A stretch of 16,904 nt of DNA from CAZGXM01 sp964529795 (GTDB lineage Bacteria > Bacillota > JADQBR01), in contig CAZGXM010000059.1 of the NCBI GenBank assembly GCA_964529795.1, positions 1-16,904 on the forward strand, read 5' to 3'. The notes under the pieces were generated by a model, which worked only from the letters and a program-made list of their open reading frames with translations, ran no database searches and was not told the origin of the DNA. The translations under genes and the position numbers were made by a program. The stretch's first letter is position 1. Every line of letters begins with the position of its first letter. Positions 8,166 through 15,016 of the stretch are shown piece by piece.

Positions 8166-8194
8166 TTGACAGACTTGTCTCAACATTATATAAT
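8166..8194 (+). promoter_or_regulatory. Consensus sigma-A promoter of the liv operon
   Basis: A perfect -35 TTGACA (8166-8171) is followed after exactly 17 nt by a perfect -10 TATAAT (8189-8194). Transcription should start near 8201, giving an untranslated leader of about 250 nt before livK. A consensus promoter this strong usually needs negative control downstream or by a repressor. Confidence 0.85.
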
Positions 8195-8200
8195 AGCTTA

Positions 8201-8454
8201 GGCATCACTGCATATTTTGTACATGTTTGGGAAACATTGTTTTTTTCTGTGCATATTCCTGTTTGTGCCCGAGTGAGGATATGTCCGTATATTTATGGGA
8301 TTGTGCCGTGCAGGCGGTTGCCCGCGAAAAGCAAATAACTATTCACACCAATACATATTTCTTCAGCGACTTATACTCCGGGGAAGGAGGTGGTAGTTGC
8401 AAGAGGCTTTTTTAATACGGGAGTTTTTTTGATAAAAAACAAGGAGGTTTTGAG
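8201..8454 (+). promoter_or_regulatory. Long livK leader with a possible short leader peptide
   Basis: About 250 nt lie between the promoter and the livK ATG, far longer than needed for a ribosome binding site. Near its end GGAGG is followed after 6 nt by a TTG at 8397 that opens an 11-codon frame (M-Q-E-A-F-L-I-R-E-F-F, stop TGA at 8430-8432). ACTCC (8375-8379) can pair with GGAGT (8420-8424), immediately followed by a run of seven further T residues, which could act as an attenuator. A small GCGG-TTGC-CCGC hairpin lies further upstream. No known riboswitch class is recognised; a regulatory role is inferred. Confidence 0.4.
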
Positions 8455-9687
8455 ATGAAATTTAAAAAAAGTCTGGTTCTGCTTTTTGCGTTGGCATTAA
8501 TCATGGCGTTGGTTGTTGGGTGCGGCGCTCCGAAAGCAGAGGAAGGTAAAAAGGATAAACCCAAGCAGGAAGAAAAGAAAGAAGAAGGCAAACAGAAAGA
8601 AGCGGCAGCCGAACCGATTAAAATCGGTGTGAACTACGAACTGTCCGGTGCCGTGGCCACTTTCGGCCAGCACACTGTAAACGGTATCAAGCTGGCTTTC
8701 AAAGAAATAAATGACGCCGGCGGTGTCTTGGGGCGTCAAATTGAGCCTATTGTTCTGGACAACAAGTCCGACAGCGCAGAATCTACCAGTGTTGCCACTA
8801 AGTTGATTACTTCTGAAAAAGTTGTTGCTCACTTGGGTGCCGCTACTACCGGCGATACCTTGGCTGCAGTTCCCGTTGCGACCCAATACAAGGTACCCTT
8901 GCTGACAACTTCTGCAACCAACCCCAAGGTTACTGTGGATGACAGCGGCAAGACCCGCGAATACATTTTCCGTACCTGCTTCACCGACCCGCCTCAGGGT
9001 ATTGTCGGTGCCGAATTTGCCTACAACGACTTGAATGCCAAGAAGGCTGCCATTTATTATGATAACACCAACGACTACAGTAAAGGCCTGGCTGAAGTAT
9101 TCAAGCAGGAATTTGCCAAACTGGGCGGCGAAATTGTGGCCGAAGAGGCATTTAGTACTCAGGACCAGGACTTCCGCCCGGTACTGACCAAGTTTAAGCA
9201 GGCCGGTACTGAGCTGGTATATGTTCCCGGTTACTACCAGCAGGTGGGCTTGATTGTCAGTCAGGGCCGCGAAATTGGCCTGGACGTTCCCTTCCTGGGT
9301 GCTGACGGTTGGGATTCTCCGAAATTGGTTGAAATTGCCGGTGCTGAGGCACTGAATAATACTTATTTCACCAATCACTATGCATACAGTGACCCCAGTG
9401 AAAAGGTACAGAGCTTTGTACAAGCCTATAAAGCTGAATATGGTGACGTGCCCAGTTCCTTTGCCGCTCTTGGTTACGATGCTGCCAAGCTGATTGTGGA
9501 CGCCATTCGGCGTGCGGGTAAGGCTGAGCCGGAAGCCATCAAAGACGCACTGGTAGCCACCAAGGACTTTGATGCTGTGACAGGCAAGTTGACCTTTGAT
9601 GACAAGCATAACCCGATTAAGGAAATTGCAATCATCGAAATGACAAACGGCGAGCAAACCTTGAAAACCAAAAAAGCACCTAAATAA
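8455..9687 (+). CDS. livK: Branched-chain amino acid ABC transporter substrate-binding lipoprotein
   Basis: This is the extracellular receptor that binds leucine/isoleucine/valine-type ligands and hands them to LivHM. The 410-residue protein starts with a lipoprotein signal peptide (residues 1-22, V-V-G then Cys23), so it should be tethered to the outer membrane face. A Lys/Glu-rich linker (about 27-52) follows, then a complete type I periplasmic-binding fold starting IKIGVNYELSGAVATFG, with NDAGGVLGRQIE and GAATTGDTLAAVPVA in the first lobe and YYDNTNDYSKGLAE at the start of the second. Length exceeds E. coli LivJ/LivK mostly because of the linker. The ATG at 8455 has AAGGAGG upstream. First gene of livKHMGF. 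The precise ligand is inferred from the operon, and related small amides or other amino acids are possible. Confidence 0.93.
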   Translation: MKFKKSLVLLFALALIMALVVGCGAPKAEEGKKDKPKQEEKKEEGKQKEAAAEPIKIGVNYELSGAVATFGQHTVNGIKLAFKEINDAGGVLGRQIEPIVLDNKSDSAESTSVATKLITSEKVVAHLGAATTGDTLAAVPVATQYKVPLLTTSATNPKVTVDDSGKTREYIFRTCFTDPPQGIVGAEFAYNDLNAKKAAIYYDNTNDYSKGLAEVFKQEFAKLGGEIVAEEAFSTQDQDFRPVLTKFKQAGTELVYVPGYYQQVGLIVSQGREIGLDVPFLGADGWDSPKLVEIAGAEALNNTYFTNHYAYSDPSEKVQSFVQAYKAEYGDVPSSFAALGYDAAKLIVDAIRRAGKAEPEAIKDALVATKDFDAVTGKLTFDDKHNPIKEIAIIEMTNGEQTLKTKKAPK

Positions 9688-9709
9688 GGTTACCGCATAA
9701 CAAGATAGC

Positions 9710-9735
9710 AAGAAGGGGGGTTAGCCCCCCTTCTT
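9710..9735 (+). terminator. G/C-rich intercistronic hairpin after livK
   Basis: AAGAAGGGGGG (9710-9720) pairs perfectly with CCCCCCTTCTT (9725-9735) across a TTAG loop. The following sequence is A/T-rich but lacks a clean T run. Such hairpins after the binding-protein gene commonly cause partial termination or protect the upstream mRNA, so that the receptor is made in excess over the membrane parts. Confidence 0.75.
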
Positions 9736-9778
9736 AACCTTTATATTATATTAATTCTATTCGGATCGGGGTGATAGA

Positions 9779-10675
9779 GTGGTCGAAACAATAACCTTTT
9801 TTATCCAGCAGATGCTCAACGGCATCACGCTGGGCAGTATCTATGCACTGATCGCTTTGGGTTATACCATGGTTTACGGAATTATTCTGCTTATAAATTT
9901 TGCCCACGGCGAAATTCTCATGGTTGGTGCCTACGTTGGTTTTTTTGCCATCTCCAGCCTGCACCTGAACTTTTTTGTGGCACTGATATTGTCCATGACG
10001 GCTTCCGCCCTGCTGGGAGTGACCATTGAAAGGATTGCATACAAACCATTGAGAAATTCCACCCGGTTGGCGGCCTTGATTACCGCCATCGGCATGTCCC
10101 TGCTTTTACAGAACGGGGGACTGGTGATTTTGGGGACTGACTTCAGGGCTTTTCCGGAGATTTTGGCCAAAAAGACTTACTGGCTTTTTAACGGCAAAGT
10201 GCCCATTACCAACCAGCAAATTTTAATTTTAGTAGTAACGGTGATTATGATGGTGGGTTTACAGTACGTGGTCAAGCGTACCCGCATCGGCAAGGCCATG
10301 CGTGCCGTTTCCTACGATACGGAAGCGGCGAGGCTGATGGGGATAAATGTTGACACCACCATCTCTGCCACGTTTGCTATCGGTTCCGCACTGGCAGCGG
10401 TGGCAGGGATATTACTGGGTATGTATTACCAGACAGTCCACCCGTTGATGGGCCTTATGCCCGGTTTGAAGGCCTTTGTGGCAGCAGTGCTCGGCGGTAT
10501 CGGCATCATTCCCGGGGCAATGACCGGCGGTTTCCTGCTGGGTATTGTGGAAGCCATGGTCAGCGGTTACTGGGATTCTCAGTGGAAAGATGCCTTTGCC
10601 TTTGGTATTTTGATCTTGATTTTGGTGGTGAAGCCATCGGGACTGCTGGGCAAGGACACCACGGAGAAAGTGTAG
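9779..10675 (+). CDS. livH: Branched-chain amino acid ABC transporter permease LivH
   Basis: A 298-residue polytopic membrane protein, one half of the transport channel. It has about eight hydrophobic segments and the LivH signatures QQMLNGITLGSIYALIALGY at the N-terminus, INFAHGEILMVGAY, and GLMPGLKAFVAAVLGGIG near the C-terminus, where the coupling helix contacts the LivG/LivF ATPases. The start is a GTG at 9779 with GGGGTGAT 4 nt upstream. The stop is immediately followed by livM, so the pair is translationally coupled. Length and motifs are normal for the family. Confidence 0.95.
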   Translation: MVETITFFIQQMLNGITLGSIYALIALGYTMVYGIILLINFAHGEILMVGAYVGFFAISSLHLNFFVALILSMTASALLGVTIERIAYKPLRNSTRLAALITAIGMSLLLQNGGLVILGTDFRAFPEILAKKTYWLFNGKVPITNQQILILVVTVIMMVGLQYVVKRTRIGKAMRAVSYDTEAARLMGINVDTTISATFAIGSALAAVAGILLGMYYQTVHPLMGLMPGLKAFVAAVLGGIGIIPGAMTGGFLLGIVEAMVSGYWDSQWKDAFAFGILILILVVKPSGLLGKDTTEKV

Positions 10676-11653
10676 GTGAAAATGATGAAGCTGAGCAGGC
10701 GGGTAATTGTCACCGCAATCTTGATAGTAGTCTTGTATTTTGCAGTGGGTTACCTGATAAAAGGGGAGATTATTAACCCGTTTCAGCAGGTCAACCTGTT
10801 TTTAATGGGCATCAACATCATTATGGCGGTGAGCTTAAATTTGCTTGTGGGTTTTACGGGCCAGTTGGCCCTGGGCCATGCCGGGTTTATGGCTATCGGC
10901 GCCTATGTGGCAGCAATTTTTACGGTGAAGCTTCACTTGCCATTTGCCCTGGGGATTGTTGCCGGTGCCGTTGCCGCAGCCATTACCGGGGTGATTATCG
11001 GGCTTCCCACATTGAGGTTGAGAGGCGACTACCTGGCTATTGCCACCCTGGGATTTGCGGAAATAATCAGGGTGGTATTTGTAAACACCGAGTATGTGGG
11101 TGGCGCCGCGGGACTGATTGGTATTCCCCAGCTGACCAACTGGACGTGGCTTTACTTTTTAACCATTGCCACTGTCTTATTGATCAAGAATTTTATTGAC
11201 TCTACCCACGGCCGGGCCTGTATCTCGGTGCGTGAAAACGAGATTGCTGCGGAAACCATGGGAATCAACACCACAAAATACAAAGTACTGGCATTTTCCA
11301 TGGGGGCATTTTTTGCCGGTGTGGCCGGCGCTCTCTATGCCCATTATTTCTTCTTGATCCAGCCCGTTACGTTTTCCTTCCTGAAGTCTTTTGACGCGCT
11401 GGTAATGGTGGTGCTGGGCGGCCTGGGCAGCATCTCCGGCTCGATTATTGCCGCCCTGCTGGTAACCGGTCTCACCGCTGCCTTGCAAAGCCTGGCAGCC
11501 TTGCGGATGGTTATTTACGCGGCTATTTTGATCGTGGTCATGGTCTACAGGCCGCAGGGTCTAATGGGTACCAAGGAAATAACCTTTGCCATGTTTACTA
11601 AGGAAAGGGGTGAAACCGGTGACAGAGGTGTTAAAGCTAAATCAGCTAACTAA
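10676..11653 (+). CDS. livM: Branched-chain amino acid ABC transporter permease LivM
   Basis: The second channel subunit, about 325 residues. Typical LivM landmarks are MAVSLNLLVGFTGQLALGHAG, then GLPTLRLRGDYLAIATLGFAEI, a N-E-I-A-A-E-T-M-G-I-N segment and FDALVMVVLGGLGSISG. About eight to ten membrane segments are present. The start is ambiguous: a GTG at 10676 directly after the livH stop, or ATGs at 10682 and 10685 served by AGGTG; the product differs by at most three residues. The 3' end overlaps the livG start by 35 nt, a sign of tight coupling. Confidence 0.94.
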   Translation: MKMMKLSRRVIVTAILIVVLYFAVGYLIKGEIINPFQQVNLFLMGINIIMAVSLNLLVGFTGQLALGHAGFMAIGAYVAAIFTVKLHLPFALGIVAGAVAAAITGVIIGLPTLRLRGDYLAIATLGFAEIIRVVFVNTEYVGGAAGLIGIPQLTNWTWLYFLTIATVLLIKNFIDSTHGRACISVRENEIAAETMGINTTKYKVLAFSMGAFFAGVAGALYAHYFFLIQPVTFSFLKSFDALVMVVLGGLGSISGSIIAALLVTGLTAALQSLAALRMVIYAAILIVVMVYRPQGLMGTKEITFAMFTKERGETGDRGVKAKSAN

Positions 11654-12389
11654 AATATTTGGCGGATTAACCGCCGTAGCCAATGTGGATATGAAGCTGC
11701 ACAAGGGTGAACTGGTAGGACTTATCGGGCCAAACGGCGCGGGCAAGACCACTATTTTCAACCTGCTCACCGGTGTCTACGCGCCCACCAAAGGCGATAT
11801 AATCTTTATGGGAAGGTCGATTCGTGGGAAAAAGCCCTATCAAATCACATCCCGGGGGATTGCCCGTACCTTTCAAAACATCCGCCTTTTTGCCGACCTG
11901 ACAGTACTGGATAATGTAAAGATTGCTTACCACTGGCATGGTAAGTACAGCCTGGTCAGTTCACTGCTGCGGTTGCCGGGCTATTTTGACGGCGAAAAGA
12001 AAATGACGGATAAAGCCATTGAACTGCTGGATATTTTTAAGCTTGCGGACAAGAAAGACGAGGTTGCCAAAAATTTACCTTACGGCTTGCAGCGGCGGCT
12101 GGAAATTGTCCGGGCGCTGGCCGCGGACCCCAAACTTTTATTGCTGGATGAACCCGCTGCCGGGATGAACCCGCAGGAAACCAGGGCCCTGATGGATTTG
12201 ATAAGCTGGATCAGAAAGGAATTTGATTTGACCATCCTCTTGATTGAGCATGATATGTCACTGGTCATGGGCGTGTGTGAAAGAATTTACGTTTTGGATT
12301 ACGGCAAAATTATTGCGGAAGGAAATCCTGATGAAATTAAAGCAAACCCCAAGGTAATCGAAGCATATCTGGGCGAGGAGGTATCATGA
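11619..12389 (+). CDS. livG: Branched-chain amino acid ABC transporter ATPase LivG
   Basis: A cytoplasmic ABC ATPase of 256 residues that powers import together with LivF. Visible motifs are Walker A GPNGAGKT (residues 37-44), the Q-loop region RTFQNIRLF, a signature reading L-P-Y-G-L-Q-R-R in place of LSGGQ (normal for LivG), Walker B LLLLDEP with Asp177/Glu178, and the H-loop LLIEHDM. The GTG at 11619 has AAGGAAAGGGG upstream and is chosen over longer in-frame extensions inside livM. The stop TGA abuts the livF ATG. Confidence 0.95.
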   Translation: MTEVLKLNQLTKIFGGLTAVANVDMKLHKGELVGLIGPNGAGKTTIFNLLTGVYAPTKGDIIFMGRSIRGKKPYQITSRGIARTFQNIRLFADLTVLDNVKIAYHWHGKYSLVSSLLRLPGYFDGEKKMTDKAIELLDIFKLADKKDEVAKNLPYGLQRRLEIVRALAADPKLLLLDEPAAGMNPQETRALMDLISWIRKEFDLTILLIEHDMSLVMGVCERIYVLDYGKIIAEGNPDEIKANPKVIEAYLGEEVS

Positions 12390-13094
12390 ATGCTGAAGAT
12401 AGAAAATCTCAATGTCAAATACGGTGCCATCCACGCCCTGAAAGGCATATCTTTTTCTGTAGAGGAAGGGGAAATTGTCACTCTCATTGGTGCCAACGGC
12501 GCAGGCAAAAGCACCACTTTGAAAGCGATATCCGGTTTGCTCCAGCCTGCTGAAGGCAGTATTGAATACCTGGGTCAAAGCATTGCCGGCATACCCGCCC
12601 AGGAAATCGTCCGCCGGGGCGTTTCCCAGGTGCCGGAAGGAAGGCGGGTTTTTGCCAACTTGACCGTGTCGGAAAACCTGGATTTGGGAGCCTATTTGGA
12701 AAAGGACAAGACTGTCATTAAAGAAAATTTGGCCAAGGTGTTTAAAAGATTTCCCCGTTTGGAAGAGAGAAAAAAGCAATTGGCAGGGACACTGAGCGGC
12801 GGCGAGCAGCAGATGCTGGCCATCGGAAGGGCATTAATGTCCCGGCCGAAACTGCTGCTTTTAGATGAGCCTTCCATGGGGCTGGCCCCCATTCTGGTGC
12901 AGGAAATTTTTGATATCATTAGAGAAATCAACCGGGGCGGGACTACAGTCCTTTTGGTGGAACAGAACGCACACATGGCCCTGTCCGTCGCTCAAAAGGC
13001 ATACGTGATAGAAACCGGAAAGATCGTATTGCAAGGTACAGCCGAGGAATTGCGAGAAAGCGAAGAAGTGAAAAAAGCATACTTGGGCGGCTAG
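12390..13094 (+). CDS. livF: Branched-chain amino acid ABC transporter ATPase LivF
   Basis: The partner ABC ATPase, 234 residues. Walker A GANGAGKS (34-41), Q-loop QVPEGRRVFANLTV, signature LSGGEQQM (135-142), Walker B LLLLDEP with Asp159, and H-loop LLVEQN are all present, so the protein should be active. The ATG at 12390 follows the livG stop without a gap, with GAGGAGG about 9 nt upstream. It is the last gene of the operon: a terminator overlaps its stop codon. Confidence 0.95.
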   Translation: MLKIENLNVKYGAIHALKGISFSVEEGEIVTLIGANGAGKSTTLKAISGLLQPAEGSIEYLGQSIAGIPAQEIVRRGVSQVPEGRRVFANLTVSENLDLGAYLEKDKTVIKENLAKVFKRFPRLEERKKQLAGTLSGGEQQMLAIGRALMSRPKLLLLDEPSMGLAPILVQEIFDIIREINRGGTTVLLVEQNAHMALSVAQKAYVIETGKIVLQGTAEELRESEEVKKAYLGG

Positions 13095-13116
13095 CAATCG
13101 TGCTAGTTGCTTTTTT
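13091..13116 (+). terminator. Intrinsic terminator of the liv operon
   Basis: CTAGCA (13091-13096) pairs with TGCTAG (13101-13106) over an ATCG loop and is followed by TTGC and six T residues. The stem includes the livF stop codon. Short stem, but placement and the T run fit an intrinsic terminator. Confidence 0.7.
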
Positions 13117-13306
13117 GTATGTTGGAATTATGCCCTGTGGACAATTTCCTAAAAATGGCGGTTGTTAAGGGGGATTCCCCCCCTTAAGGAGGGTTATAGC
13201 AGCGATAGCGACCCGGAGAGCGCATGGGGCTTCCAAAGCAGTTACTGTTTGCCTTTAGGCCGCCAACAAACGTAGCGAAGGACATTTTTAGTATTACTAG
13301 CGAAAC
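13117..13306. other. Intergenic stretch with a TTAAGGGGG hairpin, no gene seen
   Basis: TTAAGGGGG (13165-13173) pairs with CCCCCTTAA (13179-13187). Beyond it lies a G/C-richer segment (13190-13280) with no credible ORF, then ACATTTTT (13282-13289) complementary to AAAAATGT (13311-13318). It could be an interspersed repeat or a structured RNA; I recognise neither. Confidence 0.4.
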
Positions 13307-13334
13307 TTGAAAAAATGTTGAAATCTGTTATAAT
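13307..13334 (+). promoter_or_regulatory. Promoter of the selenocysteine tRNA gene
   Basis: TTGAAA (13307-13312) and TATAAT (13329-13334) are separated by 16 nt, and the tRNA begins 22 nt after the -10. This gives selC its own sigma-A promoter, independent of the liv operon. Confidence 0.7.
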
Positions 13335-13356
13335 ATCAATTGTCTACAAAATTTCC

Positions 13357-13453
13357 GGGAGTGGATTCGCTCTGGTGTGCGGCCTGGACTTCAAATCCAG
13401 CGGGAGGCGGTGATCCCGTCTCTGGTGGGTTCGATTCCCATGCACTCCCGCCA
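13357..13453 (+). tRNA. selC: Selenocysteine tRNA, anticodon TCA, CCA encoded
   Basis: A 97-nt tRNA with all hallmarks of tRNA-Sec. The anticodon stem CTGGA/TCCAG (13384-13388 and 13396-13400) closes the loop CTTCAAA with anticodon TCA at 13391-13393, reading UGA. A long variable arm forms a 7-bp stem (GAGGCGG with CCGTCTC). The D stem is extended with a 4-nt loop, and the T arm has loop TTCGATT. The acceptor GGGAGTG pairs with CACTCCC; discriminator is G and CCA is encoded. The eighth acceptor position is G opposite G, and the D stem has one T opposite T. SelA and SelB encoded upstream act on this tRNA. Confidence 0.95.
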
Positions 13454-13508
13454 AAAGCCTTATAATTGAAGGGTTATATGCCCCGGCAAGTCAACCCGGT
13501 TGCAAAAA

Positions 13509-13537
13509 TGGCCGCCGTGATGGGGGCCAATGTTTTT
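13509..13537 (+). terminator. Probable terminator after selC
   Basis: TGGCCGCC (13509-13516) pairs with GGGGGCCA (13522-13529) except for one G-G mismatch, with a GTGAT loop. ATG and five T residues follow. About 55 nt downstream of the tRNA, this fits termination and 3' trimming of the selC transcript. Confidence 0.6.
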
Positions 13538-13698
13538 ATTGATAGTTTCTGATAATAATGCTCCCGTACTTGGATTGAAGGTCTACTTTATATTTCCCGT
13601 TTCCTATTCACTAACCGATTTGGCTTTCCCTCCGTCTAAATTAATGAAGTGACCCGAGCGTCACCGGATTTTTACGATAGAAAGGGGGGATTACAAGG

Positions 13699-14019
13699 AT
13701 GCATGAAGGTACTATGCTCGAAAGGCTCTTACGGGTTTCTTCCCAGCAGGCCGACTTCATTTTGCGGGTTGCGCTCGGCACCGTATTTTTTGCCCATGGA
13801 GCGCAAAAGCTTCTGGGCTGGTTCGGTGGTTTCGGTTGGAAGGGAACCATTGGCTTTTTCGCCCAGGCTTTAAATATACCTGCGCCGGCAGCAGTGCTGG
13901 TGATACTGGTTGAATTCTTCGGTGGCCTCGCCATTATTTTAGGTCTTTTGACCCGCCCTGCCGCTCTGGGATTAGCTTTTACTATGCTAATATTCGGAGG
14001 CGAAAGTTCTTCATCATAA
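13699..14019 (+). pseudogene. DoxX-family membrane protein, truncated at the C-terminus
   Basis: The 106-residue product is a clear DoxX-family protein: ADFILRVALGTVFFAHGAQKLLGWFGGFG, then F-F-A-Q-A-L-N-I-P-A-P, VEFFGGLAIILGLLTRPAALGLA. Intact relatives have about 130-150 residues and four membrane segments; here family similarity stops at F-T-M-L-I (about residue 98), followed by F-G-G-E-S-S-S-S and a stop, so the last membrane segment is lost. Start ATG 13699 has AAAGGGGGGA about 9 nt upstream and the 5' part looks healthy. The abrupt end, where unrelated sequence with minus-strand coding character begins, points to a deletion or recombination breakpoint near 13995. DoxX proteins are poorly understood (some link to redox stress). 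Probably non-functional, though a short product may still be made. Confidence 0.7.
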
Positions 14020-14122
14020 GGCTTAAATTCCCACCTGGCCGACACCTGCCAGTAAAAGGGATAGCTGTAGTGACTGTAAATTTTACCCTTGATACGTATT
14101 TCTTTGTATTTGTTGTTTGGCA
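13995..14122 (-). other. Possible minus-strand gene fragment of unknown family
   Basis: Read on the minus strand from the ATG at 14122, this segment gives about 42 residues with protein-like composition (rich in Tyr, Lys and Trp; for example YSHYSYPFYWQVSARWEF) up to the DoxX breakpoint. Beyond it the frame is only the shadow of doxX. The ribosome binding site (GGGAG, very close to the ATG) is poor. I do not recognise the family. It could be the 5' piece of a gene fused by deletion to the doxX end, or a chance open frame. Confidence 0.3.
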
Positions 14123-14180
14123 TGGCTCCCGTGTGGGAAGCGGTCTTTGCCGCATAATGAAAGGGCAAAAGAGTGTACCC

Positions 14181-14555
14181 TCATTTGCCTTTTTTTACCT
14201 TTAAAATTGTATCGAACACTTCTGCAAGCAATTTCGGGGAGATTTTTTCTTTTTTCATCTTTTGTATAAACTTAATGTATTCTAAATTGTCCGGTTCGAA
14301 CAGGTCTAAATATTCCGCCGGAATTTTATACACTCTCTTATCACCGGTGAATTTCTTTTCAGGTGTCTCTTCCAAAAAATAAGAAGGGCCTACGCCTAAT
14401 ATTTTGGCGATTCTTTTGATAGTTTCAATATCCGGCGTTCTCCGGTTTTGTTCGTACAGCCCTATTGCACCGGAAGAGACTCCCAATAATTGGGCCAGTT
14501 CTTTTTGGGTTAAACCTTTTTCTTTTCTGATTTGTTTGAGTCTGTTTCCAAACAT
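14181..14555 (-). CDS. XRE-family transcriptional regulator with C-terminal extension
   Basis: A 124-residue DNA-binding protein. Residues 1-62 are a Cro/CI-type helix-turn-helix: FGNRLKQIRKEKGLTQKELA, then LLGVSSGAIGLYEQNRRTPD (recognition helix), then IKRIAKILGVGPSYFLEE. The remaining 60 residues are charged, with no recognised domain, and may serve in dimerisation. The ATG at 14555 (GAGAGGAG 7 nt upstream) is chosen over an in-frame extension. It faces a second XRE gene, and the shared intergenic region holds repeated TATAC/GTATA sites. Such head-to-head repressor pairs are typical of phage and integrative-element immunity switches. Its target is inferred to be those sites; which of the two proteins binds which site is unknown. 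Confidence 0.85.
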   Translation of the reverse strand: MFGNRLKQIRKEKGLTQKELAQLLGVSSGAIGLYEQNRRTPDIETIKRIAKILGVGPSYFLEETPEKKFTGDKRVYKIPAEYLDLFEPDNLEYIKFIQKMKKEKISPKLLAEVFDTILKVKKGK

Positions 14556-14602
14556 ATGATTACTCCTCTCGAGCTGATATGCAGACACGGGTCTCAGGCA
14601 TA

Positions 14603-14608
14603 ATTATA
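14603..14608 (-). promoter_or_regulatory. -10 box for the leftward XRE gene
   Basis: TATAAT on the minus strand lies 48 nt before the XRE start. It is adjacent to a GTATA operator-like half-site (14616-14621). The -35 is poor, so the promoter may be weak or activated. Confidence 0.5.
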
Positions 14609-14659
14609 ACAGAATGTATATTTTTTAAAAGATTTACTAACACAATGTATAATTTGCCC

Positions 14660-14688
14660 TTGACGCTATACAAAATGTACAGTATGGT
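14660..14688 (+). promoter_or_regulatory. Promoter of the rightward XRE gene with a 17-bp operator filling the spacer
   Basis: TTGACG (14660-14665) and TATGGT (14683-14688) are separated by 17 nt, and that spacer is exactly CTATACAAAATGTACAG, an imperfect dyad with half-sites CTATAC and GTACAG around 5 nt. A bound repressor would exclude RNA polymerase directly. Confidence 0.65.
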
Positions 14689-14692
14689 ATAA

Positions 14693-14709
14693 ATAAACAA
14701 ATTGTATAG
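14693..14709 (+). promoter_or_regulatory. Second operator copy overlapping the 5' leader of the rightward XRE gene
   Basis: ATAAACAAATTGTATAG keeps the same 17-nt layout: a degenerate left half, AAATT, and a perfect right half GTATAG. It lies directly before the Shine-Dalgarno AAAGGAG. Less perfect half-sites occur at 14647-14652 and 14616-14621. Confidence 0.5.
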
Positions 14710-14725
14710 AAAGGAGAGTTGGAAT

Positions 14726-14926
14726 GTGCGCGCAAAACGTCATATGCTGCAACAACTGAGGAAGAAGAACAAGCTTACTCAGCAGGAAGTAGCCGACATG
14801 CTGGGAATAACGGTGGTGTACTACGGCATGATTGAGCGCGGGGAAAGAAATCCGACCCTTGAGCTTGCCAAAGATATAGCAACACTGTTTCATGTGACGA
14901 TTGACGAGATTTTTTTTGGCCAGTGA
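14726..14926 (+). CDS. Small XRE-family transcriptional regulator
   Basis: A 66-residue protein that is almost only a Cro/CI-type helix-turn-helix: LQQLRKKNKLTQQEVADMLG, then ITVVYYGMIERGERNPTLEL, then AKDIATLFHVTIDEIFF. The F-H-V-T-I-D-E-I-F-F ending is typical of the short YgzD/PtaR-like or phage Cro-like repressors in Firmicutes. A GTG at 14726 is chosen because AAAGGAG lies 8 nt upstream; no ATG is as well placed. It is divergent from the other XRE gene, its promoter spacer carries an operator, and a perfect operator follows its stop codon, so it probably controls itself and the next small genes. Confidence 0.85.
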   Translation: MRAKRHMLQQLRKKNKLTQQEVADMLGITVVYYGMIERGERNPTLELAKDIATLFHVTIDEIFFGQ

Positions 14927-14943
14927 CTATACGAAATGTATAG
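14927..14943 (+). promoter_or_regulatory. Perfect operator copy after the rightward XRE gene
   Basis: CTATACGAAATGTATAG is a perfect dyad (CTATAC, 5 nt, GTATAG) starting one base after the stop codon. It matches the promoter-spacer site at 14666-14682 in layout and 15 of 17 bases. A possible extended -10 (TGATAAT, 14959-14965) lies just beyond, so the site could repress a promoter for the tiny ORFs downstream. Confidence 0.65.
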
Positions 14944-15016
14944 AAAAATTGGCCGGCCTGATAATCAAACTGCCAGTGCCGGGACAAAATGCTTAATTTA
15001 CAAGGGAGGTAAGATT

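Noticed and set aside
8497..9711. 404-codon open frame on the minus strand opposite livK
   Set aside because: It is an exact antisense shadow of livK, has no recognisable domain or ribosome binding site, and arises from the low stop frequency opposite a codon-biased gene.
13478..13552. 24-codon ORF just after selC with GAAGGG upstream
   Set aside because: It overlaps the proposed selC terminator hairpin, is very short, and matches no family I recognise.
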